64,000 bases of DNA from contig JACFMS010000002.1 of NCBI GenBank assembly GCA_019455285.1, positions 62,001-126,000 of the forward strand, in the 5' to 3' direction. The stretch comes from Sphingomonadales bacterium. GTDB lineage: Bacteria > Pseudomonadota > Alphaproteobacteria > Sphingomonadales > Govanellaceae. The stretch's first letter is position 1. Every line of letters starts with the position of its first letter. The notes under the pieces are model-generated. The model saw only the letters and a list, made by a program, of their open reading frames with translations. It made no database searches and was not told where the DNA came from. Both the position numbers and the translations under genes were made by a program. Shown piece by piece: positions 43,608-52,327 of the stretch.

Positions 43608-44618
43608 GTGACCGCCATTCTGAAAGCTATAGCGGCCGGTGTTCTGTTCCTGCTCCTTGCCCTGCCGGCGTCGGCCAGCGAGGCGGTGATCCTGATGTAC
43701 CGCCGCTTCGGCGAGGATGGAGCACCCCTCTCCAACATCCGCCTCGATCAATTCGAGGCGCAACTGCAGGAGCTAAAAAGCGGCGGCTACACGGTGCTGC
43801 CCTTGCCGGACATCGTCGCCGCCTTCAAGAACGGCAAGGAGCTGCCGGAACGCACGGTGGCGATCACGCTCGAAGGCGCATTCGCCTCGGTTTACGCTGA
43901 AGCCTGGCCGCGGCTGAAGGCGGCGGGATTGCCGTTTACGCTGTTTGTCGGCACCGCCGCCCTGGATCGGGGGAATGCAGGGTCGATGACCTGGGATCAG
44001 GTGCGCGAGCTTCAGTCAGCGGACGTCGCCATCGGCCATCATGGCCACGATCGCGAGTCTTATCTGGGAATATCCGAGCAAGCGGTAACGGCTGATATCG
44101 CCCGGGCCAGCGCCCGGCTGAAGGCCGAGCTTGGCGTCGCCCCGACGCTGTTTGCCTATCCTTCCGGCGTCTATGATCTGAAAGTCCGCGATCTGGCGGC
44201 AGGGCAGGGTTTTATCGCCGCCGTGGCGCAGTATTCCAGCGTCGCCGACAGTTCGGGCTCCCTCTATGAGTTGCCGCGCTTTGCCTTGAGCGAGACCTAC
44301 GCCAGCCCCGGCCGCTTCCGCATGATCGTCAACGCCCGCGCCCTGCCGGTGGCCGAGGTGGTGCCGGCCGATCCCCGGCTGACCGCCAACCCGCCGGCCT
44401 TCGGCTTTTCCTTGACCCGGGAGGTGCCGGGATTGTCGGCCCTGGCCTGCTATCCCTCCCACCTCGATCAGCCGGCGGAGATCACCCTTCTTGGCCAATC
44501 CCGGGTCGAGGTGCGGTTTGAGAAACCCTTCCCCAAAGGCCGCTCGCGCATCAACTGCACGCTGCCCGGCCCCCGGGGGCGCTGGTACTGGTTCGGCCGG
44601 CCGTTTTTCGTTGATTAG
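43608..44618 (+). CDS. Exported polysaccharide-deacetylase-fold protein with degenerate active site
   Basis: The protein has 336 residues from the GTG at 43608, which has GGGA about 10 bases upstream; a GTG at 43536 is possible. A signal peptide (LFLLLALPASASEA) is followed by a NodB-like domain at about 25-210, with ILMYRRFGEDG, GLPFTLFVGTAALD and LFAYPSGVYD as landmarks. The metal-binding TFDDG motif is replaced by ITLEGAF. The H-x3-H motif is replaced by HHGHDRES, so deacetylase activity is doubtful. A C-terminal beta-rich domain with three cysteines follows. It is likely periplasmic. The stop overlaps the convergent nfu gene by 4 bp. Confidence 0.75.
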   Translation: MTAILKAIAAGVLFLLLALPASASEAVILMYRRFGEDGAPLSNIRLDQFEAQLQELKSGGYTVLPLPDIVAAFKNGKELPERTVAITLEGAFASVYAEAWPRLKAAGLPFTLFVGTAALDRGNAGSMTWDQVRELQSADVAIGHHGHDRESYLGISEQAVTADIARASARLKAELGVAPTLFAYPSGVYDLKVRDLAAGQGFIAAVAQYSSVADSSGSLYELPRFALSETYASPGRFRMIVNARALPVAEVVPADPRLTANPPAFGFSLTREVPGLSALACYPSHLDQPAEITLLGQSRVEVRFEKPFPKGRSRINCTLPGPRGRWYWFGRPFFVD

Positions 44619-45166
44619 ATGGCGCGGACTTCGCTGACTTCGGGAATGTAGTGGCGCAACAGGTTTTCGATGCCGTGCTTTAAGGTCGCCGTCGAGCTCG
44701 GGCAGCCCGAGCAGGAGCCCTTCATGTGCAGGTAGACCACGCCTTGGCGAAAGCCGTGAAAGGTGATGTCGCCGCCGTCCCGGGCCACCGCCGGACGCAC
44801 CCGGGTGTCCAGAAGTTCCTTGATCTGGCCGATGACGGGCAAGTCATCGGGGTCGTCGGCCATGGTCTCATCGGCCTCGGCCGCCGCCTCCAGGACCGGC
44901 TCGCCGGAGGTAAAATGCTCCATGATGGTGCCGAGGATGATCGGTTTTAAGCCCTGCCAATCGCCGCCGGCCTTGGTCACGGTGATGAAATTACCGCCCA
45001 AGAAGACACCGGTTACGCCCTCGATCTCAAACAGCTTACGCGCCAGCGGCGAAACGGCGGCAGCAGCGGCATCGACGAAATTCGCCGTGCGGTCGCCCAG
45101 CACCGGGCGTCCGGGGATGAATTTCAAGGTGGCGGGATTGGGCGTCTGCTCAGTCTGGATGAACAT
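44615..45166 (-). CDS. nfuA: NfuA-type iron-sulfur cluster scaffold
   Basis: The protein has 183 residues. An N-terminal Nfu_N domain (MFIQTEQTPNPATLKFIPG, GVFLGGNFITVTK) precedes a C-terminal NifU domain with RPAVARDGGDITFHGF. The cluster-binding pair is in GSCSGCPSS. It binds and delivers [4Fe-4S] clusters. This two-domain form resembles mitochondrial NFU1 and is standard in alphaproteobacteria. The ATG at 45166 fits the conserved start; the frame extends further without similarity. Confidence 0.94.
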   Translation of the reverse strand: MFIQTEQTPNPATLKFIPGRPVLGDRTANFVDAAAAAVSPLARKLFEIEGVTGVFLGGNFITVTKAGGDWQGLKPIILGTIMEHFTSGEPVLEAAAEADETMADDPDDLPVIGQIKELLDTRVRPAVARDGGDITFHGFRQGVVYLHMKGSCSGCPSSTATLKHGIENLLRHYIPEVSEVRAI

Positions 45167-45252
45167 CAGGGGAACTCCGCTAGTCAATGCCCCATAGATG
45201 GCGGCAATGCGGAGAAAAATCAAGACCAAATTAGTCCGGTATTATGCCCTTC

Positions 45253-45762
45253 TCAGACCAGGCGGTCGATGGCCTCATCCGTCAGGTTGCCGGGCACGAA
45301 CACCACCGGGATATGGAGCGCGCGCAACAACGGTCCGCTGAACGCCGACACCAATGGGCCTGGATTATCTGCGTTGGCGGCCCCCAGCACCAGAATGTGG
45401 ATATCCGGGTCATCGGCGATCTGGGCGACGATCTGCTCCTCGGGCTTGCCTTCGCGGATCACCACCTCGGGCATGAGGCCGGATAGGGCGCGCACTTCGC
45501 CGACGATCTTGTCCAAGACGGCGCGGGCCTCCTGCTGCGCCTCCTGGCGCATCAGATCCTCGACCGCGCCCCAATGCTGGAAGTCGGCGGGGGGAATGAC
45601 GAACAGCAGCGTCACCATGCCGCCGATCTTGGCGGCGCGCCGGCTGGCAAAGCGCAGGGCGGTATGAAATTCCGGCGTCTCGTCGACCACCACCAGAAAT
45701 TTCCATAACCGCTCGCCGTTGGCCGCTTGCTTCGGAATCGCCGGTTGCCTCTCTAAAATCAT
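45253..45762 (-). CDS. Universal stress protein (UspA family)
   Basis: The single-domain protein has 169 residues. It begins its fold with KFLVVVDETPEFHTALRFASRRAAKIGG and ends with DPDIHILVLGAANADNPGP followed by LHIPVVFVPG. The ATP-binding pattern G-2x-G-9x-G(S/T) is not clear, so it may be a non-nucleotide-binding type. Such proteins support survival under stress. It sits between nfuA and a lipoprotein gene, and a similar position near trpS is common in relatives. Confidence 0.88.
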   Translation of the reverse strand: MILERQPAIPKQAANGERLWKFLVVVDETPEFHTALRFASRRAAKIGGMVTLLFVIPPADFQHWGAVEDLMRQEAQQEARAVLDKIVGEVRALSGLMPEVVIREGKPEEQIVAQIADDPDIHILVLGAANADNPGPLVSAFSGPLLRALHIPVVFVPGNLTDEAIDRLV

Positions 45763-45960
45763 CCGCCGCTCCCCTCTTGTCCCATAATCTCTTGAGGATG
45801 GCGGATAGGGCGGCGCTTGGCAACGTGGGCGGGCGACGTGGGCAGTCTTGACTGGAAAAATCGCCCAGGATTCCGCCGCCTGGCGCGACCGCGCGCCGAC
45901 CTTCAGGGTCGCCCGCTGTGATGCGGGCGTCCCTTCGTTAGCCCCGAATCGGCTTGGCGA

Positions 45961-46602
45961 TCAGTAGTTGTCGCCTTCTTCCTTAATGATAACTCGCTGG
46001 GTGACGCCGCTGGGGCCAGGGAAGTCCTTGAACATGGACTGAATGAGATAGGGCATCACCTCCGGCAGGCGGTTATCGCCGCCCCGGCTTTCCACCCGCC
46101 CCTCAAACAACCGCTCCGTCTTGCCCGCGGCATCGTTGCGTTCGATGTCCATCTCCAGGCGGCGGGTATAGACCGTGTAGGAGCGAATATCGGGCTCGTA
46201 AAAGCCGGGGCCATACCAGGGATAATCCCAGTACCAGGGACTATAGTAGGGGTGGCGAAAAGCGCCGTAGTAGCCCATGGAGGGATAAGACCGCACCTCC
46301 ACCTTGCCATCATCGACGCTATAGTCGACCCTGACGGTAAGATCGGAGGCAGCGCCCTTGGCCGCCGGCCGGTAGCCCACCGCCGAGAGCCGGGCGCCGA
46401 TCTCATCGGCGTATTTGGCGAATTCCAGGCTGCCGGACTTGGCCGGGTCCTTGGGCACAATGACGAACGTCTCGCCCGAGGGCCGCGGCAGTTGATGGAA
46501 CCGTGCCACATCGGACTTGACCGAGGTTTCGCACCCCGCCAGCGCCAGCCCGGCGACGACCACCAACAGCCAGAAAGGTTTTAACAACGGGAGTTGCCGC
46601 AT
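45961..46602 (-). CDS. Putative lipoprotein (DUF4136-like)
   Basis: The product has 213 residues with a lipoprotein signal peptide: hydrophobic stretch LLVVVAGLALAGC with lipobox LAGC at about 23-26. The rest matches the pattern of DUF4136 lipoproteins: DVARFHQLP, LEFAKYADEIGARLSAVGYRP, then a Tyr/Trp/Pro-rich loop (YYSPWYWDYPWYGPGFY) and a last strand region. It would be attached to the outer or inner membrane by Lnt-processed acylation. The start at 46602 has GGAGG 10 bases upstream. Function is unknown. Confidence 0.8.
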   Translation of the reverse strand: MRQLPLLKPFWLLVVVAGLALAGCETSVKSDVARFHQLPRPSGETFVIVPKDPAKSGSLEFAKYADEIGARLSAVGYRPAAKGAASDLTVRVDYSVDDGKVEVRSYPSMGYYGAFRHPYYSPWYWDYPWYGPGFYEPDIRSYTVYTRRLEMDIERNDAAGKTERLFEGRVESRGGDNRLPEVMPYLIQSMFKDFPGPSGVTQRVIIKEEGDNY

Positions 46603-46655
46603 CACTTCCATACCTCCGTCAACCCCTCTCCACGAAACATTAGTATATCCCATTT

Positions 46656-47666
46656 CTAAGGGCGTAGGAAACCAACGATATCGTGAACCTCGCGCAAGAT
46701 CGGTTCGGCGAGCGCGCGGGCCTTGGCCGCCCCCTCCCGCAGCACGCTGTCCACATAGGCCGGGTCCTGACGCAGCCGGCGCATTTCCTCGGCGATGGGG
46801 GCGAGCTTCTCGACGCACAGATCAGCCAGCGCGTTCTTGAACTCGGCAAAGCCCTTGCCGGCGAAGGCGGCGCACACCTGATCCCGGCTTTGCCCGGAAA
46901 GCGCGCCATAGATGCCGATCAGGTTGGCCGCCTCGGGCCGTCCCGACAAGCTCGCCGCGGTTTCCGGGATCGGCTCGGGGTCGGTCTTGGCCTTGCGAAT
47001 TTTCAAGGCGATGGTATCGGCGTCATCGGTCATGGTGATGCGGCTGTAGTCGGAGGGGTCCGACTTGCTCATCTTCTTAGCTCCGTCGCGCAGCGACATC
47101 ACCCGCGTCGCCTCGCCCAGGATCAATGGCTCGACCTCGGGAAAGAAATTGACGCCGTAGTCGTTGTTGAACTTCTGCGCCACGTCGCGGGTCAGCTCCA
47201 GATGCTGCTTTTGATCCTCGCCCACCGGTACATGGGTCGCCTTGTAGACCAGAATGTCGGCGGCCATCAGATTGGGATAGACATAAAGACCTGAACTGAC
47301 GGCCTCCCGGTTCTTGCCCGCCTTATCCTTGAACTGGGTCATGCGGTTCAGCCAGCCGAGCCGGGTGATGCAGTTGATGACCCACGCCAACTCGGCATGG
47401 GCCGGCACCTGGCTTTGATTGAACAGGATGGAGCGGCGGGGATCGATGCCGGCGGCAATGAGCCCGGCGGCCACCTCGCGGGTGCTGTCGCGCAGCGCCT
47501 TGGGCTCCTGGAAGATGGTGATGGCATGCAGATCGACGACGCAATAAAGGCATTCATAGCGGTATTGCAGATCGACCCAGTTGCGGATCGCCCCCAGGTA
47601 ATTGCCCAGGTGGAGATTGCCGGTCGGCTGCACCCCCGAAAATACCCGCGTCTGACCCGTCGCCAT
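46656..47666 (-). CDS. trpS: Tryptophan-tRNA ligase
   Basis: This class I aminoacyl-tRNA synthetase charges tRNA-Trp. The 336-residue protein has [17 protein letters not shown] containing the HIGH-like motif near the N-terminus, and KMSKS in [36 protein letters not shown], a typical TrpRS stretch, follows the active site region. Length is normal. It lies 60 bp downstream of murJ, and the order murJ-trpS is conserved in alphaproteobacteria. Confidence 0.97.
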   Translation of the reverse strand: MATGQTRVFSGVQPTGNLHLGNYLGAIRNWVDLQYRYECLYCVVDLHAITIFQEPKALRDSTREVAAGLIAAGIDPRRSILFNQSQVPAHAELAWVINCITRLGWLNRMTQFKDKAGKNREAVSSGLYVYPNLMAADILVYKATHVPVGEDQKQHLELTRDVAQKFNNDYGVNFFPEVEPLILGEATRVMSLRDGAKKMSKSDPSDYSRITMTDDADTIALKIRKAKTDPEPIPETAASLSGRPEAANLIGIYGALSGQSRDQVCAAFAGKGFAEFKNALADLCVEKLAPIAEEMRRLRQDPAYVDSVLREGAAKARALAEPILREVHDIVGFLRP

Positions 47667-47726
47667 TGATTTTATCCTCGCCGTTGATTTTGCGCCCGTG
47701 TGTTATGGCGTGAGCCTGAGCTGCGG

Positions 47727-49304
47727 TCAAGCGGAGCGCCGGCGCATCAACTCAACATCGCCGCGGGTGAGCGCGCCGAACAGAAAGGCCGACAAGCCAT
47801 AGGATACGATGCCGACCCCCACCAGCGCTAAGAGGGCGGCGGATGAGGACAGGAGCGGGCCATGCAGATAAGCATCGCTCGCCCGCTCGGTAAAGATCAC
47901 GGCGATCGCCATGACAGCCGTGGCGACGGCGATTTTCGGCAGACGGACTTTCAAGCGCCGGTCCGCCGCCATCAGCCCGCGCCGAACCAGCCCGCGCAGC
48001 AAGAGGCCGGCATTGAGCCAGGCGGAAATCGAGGTCGCCAGCGCCAGGCCGACATGGGCGAAGGGAAACATCAAGATCAAATTCAATGCCAAATTGACGG
48101 CCAGAGCGATCATCGCGATGCGCACCGGCGTGGTGGTGTCCTTGCGCGCAAAGTAGGCCGGCGCAAAAACCTTGATCAGCACGAAGGCCGGTAGGCCGAC
48201 GGCGAAAGCGGCCAGCGCATCGGCGGTCGCCGCCGTCATCTCGGGGGTAAATTCCCCCCGTTCAAAGAGAACACGAATGAGGGTATCGGGGACGGCGAGC
48301 AGCGCCGCCGCCGCCGGCAGGGTGACGAACATGGCGATCTCGATGGCGCGGTTCTGACTGGCCAGCGCCGAGGCGTCATCGCCCGCCGCCACGATGCGCG
48401 ACAGTTTGGGCAGCAGCGCGGTGCCGATGGCAATGCCGATGACGCCCAGGGGTAGCTGATTGATGCGGTCGGCGTAATAAAGAAAGGCAATGGAGCCGTC
48501 TTTGAGGAAACTGGCGAGGAAGGTATCGACAAAGAGGCTGATCTGGTAGGCCCCGGCGCCCAGCGCCACCGGCAGCATCAGCCGAAACAGACGCCTGACC
48601 TCCTCCGTCAACCGTGGCAGACGCAGGCGCAACGAGACGCCCTCGCGGCGACAGGATTCTAACAGCCACAATAACTGCGCCGCGCCGGAGACGCTGACGC
48701 CGATAGCGAGCCCGTGCGCCGGCGTGGCGAAGGCGTCTTTCAGCCACAACAGGGCGCCGATCAGCGTGACATTCAAAAGCACTGGCGTGAAGGCGACGGC
48801 GGCGAAGCGGTGCAGCGAATTCAACACCCCGCCCATCAGCGATACCAGGCTGATGAACAGCAGATAGGGAAAGGTCAGCCTGGTGAGCAGCACCGCCAGA
48901 TCATATTTCTTGGGGTCTCCGACAAACCCATAGCCGAGCACATAAATCACCCACGGCATGAAGATCTGACAGAGCGAAACCACGATCACCAGCGCCGCCA
49001 CCAGCATCGCCAGCGCTTCTTCGGCAAAGGCGATGGCGGCGGCGCGGCGTTCCAACGGCGTGCGCGCCGCGTCTCCCTCCTTGCCCTCGAGAAGTTCGGA
49101 AAAAATCGGCACGAAGGCGGCGCTGAACGCACCCTCAGCGAACAGGCGGCGCATCAGATTGGGCAACTTGAAGGCAATGACGAAGCAGTCGGCGATCCAG
49201 CCGGCGCCCAATACCGCCGCCATCAGGATGTCGCGCACGAAGCCGAGCACGCGGCTGACCATGGTCAAGCCGCCGACCGTCGATACCGCCCGTATGAGTG
49301 ACAT
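47727..49304 (-). CDS. murJ: Lipid II flippase MurJ
   Basis: MurJ moves the peptidoglycan precursor lipid II across the inner membrane. The 525-residue protein has 14 hydrophobic helices. The family start is STVGGLTMVSRVLGFVRDILMA, and the functionally important arginines are in MRRLFAEGAFSAAFVP. PLGVIGIAIGTALLPKLSR is another signature. It follows glnD and precedes trpS in the standard order. The 178-bp gap to glnD carries a palindromic repeat. Confidence 0.96.
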   Translation of the reverse strand: MSLIRAVSTVGGLTMVSRVLGFVRDILMAAVLGAGWIADCFVIAFKLPNLMRRLFAEGAFSAAFVPIFSELLEGKEGDAARTPLERRAAAIAFAEEALAMLVAALVIVVSLCQIFMPWVIYVLGYGFVGDPKKYDLAVLLTRLTFPYLLFISLVSLMGGVLNSLHRFAAVAFTPVLLNVTLIGALLWLKDAFATPAHGLAIGVSVSGAAQLLWLLESCRREGVSLRLRLPRLTEEVRRLFRLMLPVALGAGAYQISLFVDTFLASFLKDGSIAFLYYADRINQLPLGVIGIAIGTALLPKLSRIVAAGDDASALASQNRAIEIAMFVTLPAAAALLAVPDTLIRVLFERGEFTPEMTAATADALAAFAVGLPAFVLIKVFAPAYFARKDTTTPVRIAMIALAVNLALNLILMFPFAHVGLALATSISAWLNAGLLLRGLVRRGLMAADRRLKVRLPKIAVATAVMAIAVIFTERASDAYLHGPLLSSSAALLALVGVGIVSYGLSAFLFGALTRGDVELMRRRSA

Positions 49305-49354
49305 GCAGAACCCCTAGAGCGAAATTTGTTGCGGCATATTCGGGATAAATTTTC

Positions 49355-49427
49355 TTGTCATCCCCGCGAAAGCGGGGATCCAGTCTATAGTCTCTGACAT
49401 GGATTCCCGCTTGCGCGGGAATGACGA
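49355..49427. repeat. REP-like palindromic repeat between murJ and glnD
   Basis: Two GC-rich hairpins, each of the form TCCCCGCGAAAGCGGGGA or TCCCGCTTGCGCGGGA, are arranged as an inverted pair around a short AT-containing centre, bounded by GTCAT and ATGAC. The same family recurs at 60465-60540. Such elements are non-coding, often occur at 3' ends, and may end transcription of glnD. Confidence 0.8.
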
Positions 49428-49482
49428 TAAGGAAGGCGCTTTTCTTAAACTCATCGGAACCAAATCCAATTTAGTGGAATAA

Positions 49483-52278
49483 CTAGGAAACGGCGGCGCG
49501 CGCCGCCGAACGCTTGGCGTCGCCGCGCGAGCTGTCTTGACCCGACAGCGCCTCGGCGAGGCTTTTTTCGATCGCCTTGATCTTGGCGGGATGGCTGATT
49601 TTGTGGCCGAACAGATCGCGCACGTAAAACACGTCCACCGCCCGCTCGCCATAAGTCGCCACGTGGGCCGAGGATATGGAAATATTCAGTCGGAAGAAGG
49701 CGCGGGCAAGATCATAAAGCAAGCCCGGACGGTCACGGCCGTTGACCTCGATCACGGTATGACTGTTGGAGGCGCGGTTGTCGATGTAAACCGCCGGCTC
49801 GACGGTGAACACATCGGTGCGCTTGGCGAAGGCCGGTTTTTCCGACAGTACCTTGGCCGGCAGAATCTCACCCTTCAGCGTATCCTTGATCACCGCTTCC
49901 AGACGGCGCAGGCTGCGCTGCTCCTTAAAGGCGCGCGATGACGCGTCCTGCACCCAAAAGGCGTCGAACGCCATGCCGTCCTTGGTGGTGAAAATCTTGG
50001 CGTCGACGATGCTGCCGCCGCACACCGCGATGGCGCCGCTTAATCGCGCAAACAGACCGGGGTGGTCCTCGGTATAGATGGTGGCCACCGTGGCGTCGCG
50101 AAACTCATCGACGCGGAAGGCGATGGTGATGGGCGCTTGCGAAGCATCGGCGGCGCGCATCAACTCGGCGTCCTTGATCTGATGCTCGGTATCCACCGAC
50201 AGCCAATAAGAATCATAAAAACGATCAAGATGGCGCGCAATGTCGTCGGCCGACCAATGGGTCAGGGCGCGCGCCACGGCATCCTTGCGCGCCGCCACCA
50301 GACGCTTGTTGCCTTCCTCCACGTGGCCGCCCATCAGCACTTCCTCGGCGCGGTAATAAAGGTCGCGCAACAACTGCCCCTTCCAGCCGTTCCAGATGGT
50401 GGGACCGACGGCGCGAATGTCGGCCACGGTCAACAGCAGCAGCAGGCGCAACCGTTCCGGGCTTTGCACCTGCTGGGCAAAGTCGCTCACCGTCTTGGGG
50501 TCCGAGACATCGCGCTTGAAGGCAAAGTTGCTCATCATCAGGTGATAGCGCACCAGCCACGCCACGGTTTCGGTTTCGCTGGCGGTCATGCCGAGACGCG
50601 GGCAGAGCTTCATGGCGATCTCGGCGCCGAGCACCGAATGGTCGCCGCCCCGTCCCTTGGCGATGTCATGGAGCAGCACCGCCACGTAAAGGGCGCGGCG
50701 GGAGACGATCTTGTGAATGATCTCGTGCGATACCGGATGGTCGTCCGCCAGCTGGCCGGTTTCGATCTTTTCCAATAAACCGATGGCGCGGATGGTGTGC
50801 TCATCCACGGTATAGACGTGATACATATCATGCTGAGTTTGCGCCACCACGCGGCCGAAGTCAGGCACGAATTTGCCAAAGAGGCCGGATTCGCTTAAGC
50901 GCCGCAAGGTGATCTCGGTATCCTTGGCCGCCGTCAGCATGTCCATGAAGAGGGCGTTGGCTTCCTCGTCGTTCTGCACCTTGCGGTCGATGAGCGCCAG
51001 ATTCTGGCGCACCAGCCTGAGCGCGTTGGGATGAATGTCAAGCCCGTGCATCTGCGCGATGCGAAACAGCCGCAGCATCTTGACCGGATCATCCTTGAAT
51101 TCCCGTTCCGACTTGACGTTGAGCCAGTCGCCGTCCGCCTCGAAGCCTTCCACCGAGCGCCGCCGCAGGCCTAAGCGCGGCAGCTTCAGCTTCGGCTTGC
51201 GCTTGTGCTGTTCCTCCAGGTGGGCGCAGAAAATGCGCGTCAGGTCGCCGACATTCTTGGCGATCAGGTAGTAGTGCTTCATGAAGCGCTCGACGCCCAG
51301 CGACGATTGACGGTCCTGATAGCCCAACCGCCGCGCCAGTTCCTTCTGCACGTCGAAGGTGATGCGTTCCTCCGGTCGGCCGGTCAGATAATGCAGATGG
51401 CAGCGCACCGTCCACAAGAAATCCTCGGCCTTGATGAACTCGCGGTATTCGTCATCGGAAAATACGCCCTTGGCCACCAACTCAGAGCGATCCTTGACGC
51501 GATAAAGATATTTGGCGATCCAAAACAGCGTGTGCAGATCGCGCAACCCCCCCTTGCCTTCTTTTAAGTTGGGCTCGACCACATAGCGGCTGTCGCCCAG
51601 CTTCTTGTGCCGCTCGTCGCGCTCGGCAAGTTTCAACTCGACGAATTCGGGGCCGGTGCCGGCGATCACTTCTTTCTCAAAGCGGCTGCGCAGTTCCTCA
51701 AAAAGCGCGCGGTCGCCCCAGATGTAGCGCGCCTCCAGAAGCGCGGTGCGTATGGTCAGATCCTGCTTGGCGAGGCGGATGCAGTCGTCGGCGGAGCGCG
51801 TGGCATGCCCGACCTTCAACCCCAAATCCCAGAGCATGTAGAGGATGTATTCGACCACCTGCTCGCCCCACGGCGTCTGTTTGTAGGGGAGCAGGAACAA
51901 CAGATCGATGTCTGAAAAGGGCGCCAGTTCGCCGCGGCCATAGCCGCCCACCGCCACCACCGCCATATGCTCGCTTTCGGTGGGATTGGTGACGCGATAG
52001 ACCCGCTCGACGGTAAAATCGTAAAGCGCGCGCACCACCTGATCGATGAGATAGCACTGCGCCTCGACGATGGCGCGGCCGGTGAACGAGCGCGACGGCG
52101 AGGACCTTTCGCAGCGCGCCTTGACCTCGTCAAAACCGGCGCGAAACGCCGACTTGAGGGCAGCGAGCACCGCCGGCCGCAATGAACCTGGGGACGTCTC
52201 CTCGGCAAGGCGATCCAGCGCCGCGGCAAGCGCCTTGCGGTCGATGATCTGGCGGGGGTTTTTGACGGGTTCGGACAT
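49483..52278 (-). CDS. glnD: Bifunctional [protein-PII] uridylyltransferase/uridylyl-removing enzyme
   Basis: GlnD senses glutamine and modifies PII proteins, which controls nitrogen metabolism. The 931-residue protein has the nucleotidyltransferase motif GGYGRGELAPFSDIDLL near residue 100 and a central HD domain (LLHDIAKGRGGDHS). Two C-terminal ACT domains are visible (ATIYTEDHPGLFARLSG and EVNGRDRPGLLYDLARAF). The start at the ATG at 52276-52278 matches the MSEPVKNPRQIIDR beginning seen in relatives. It lies 49 bp downstream of mutS. Confidence 0.96.
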   Translation of the reverse strand: MSEPVKNPRQIIDRKALAAALDRLAEETSPGSLRPAVLAALKSAFRAGFDEVKARCERSSPSRSFTGRAIVEAQCYLIDQVVRALYDFTVERVYRVTNPTESEHMAVVAVGGYGRGELAPFSDIDLLFLLPYKQTPWGEQVVEYILYMLWDLGLKVGHATRSADDCIRLAKQDLTIRTALLEARYIWGDRALFEELRSRFEKEVIAGTGPEFVELKLAERDERHKKLGDSRYVVEPNLKEGKGGLRDLHTLFWIAKYLYRVKDRSELVAKGVFSDDEYREFIKAEDFLWTVRCHLHYLTGRPEERITFDVQKELARRLGYQDRQSSLGVERFMKHYYLIAKNVGDLTRIFCAHLEEQHKRKPKLKLPRLGLRRRSVEGFEADGDWLNVKSEREFKDDPVKMLRLFRIAQMHGLDIHPNALRLVRQNLALIDRKVQNDEEANALFMDMLTAAKDTEITLRRLSESGLFGKFVPDFGRVVAQTQHDMYHVYTVDEHTIRAIGLLEKIETGQLADDHPVSHEIIHKIVSRRALYVAVLLHDIAKGRGGDHSVLGAEIAMKLCPRLGMTASETETVAWLVRYHLMMSNFAFKRDVSDPKTVSDFAQQVQSPERLRLLLLLTVADIRAVGPTIWNGWKGQLLRDLYYRAEEVLMGGHVEEGNKRLVAARKDAVARALTHWSADDIARHLDRFYDSYWLSVDTEHQIKDAELMRAADASQAPITIAFRVDEFRDATVATIYTEDHPGLFARLSGAIAVCGGSIVDAKIFTTKDGMAFDAFWVQDASSRAFKEQRSLRRLEAVIKDTLKGEILPAKVLSEKPAFAKRTDVFTVEPAVYIDNRASNSHTVIEVNGRDRPGLLYDLARAFFRLNISISSAHVATYGERAVDVFYVRDLFGHKISHPAKIKAIEKSLAEALSGQDSSRGDAKRSAARAAVS

Positions 52279-52327
52279 CCAGGCTGCTGCTTTAAGGCAC
52301 CATTGCAACTACTAAAACATAATGCCT

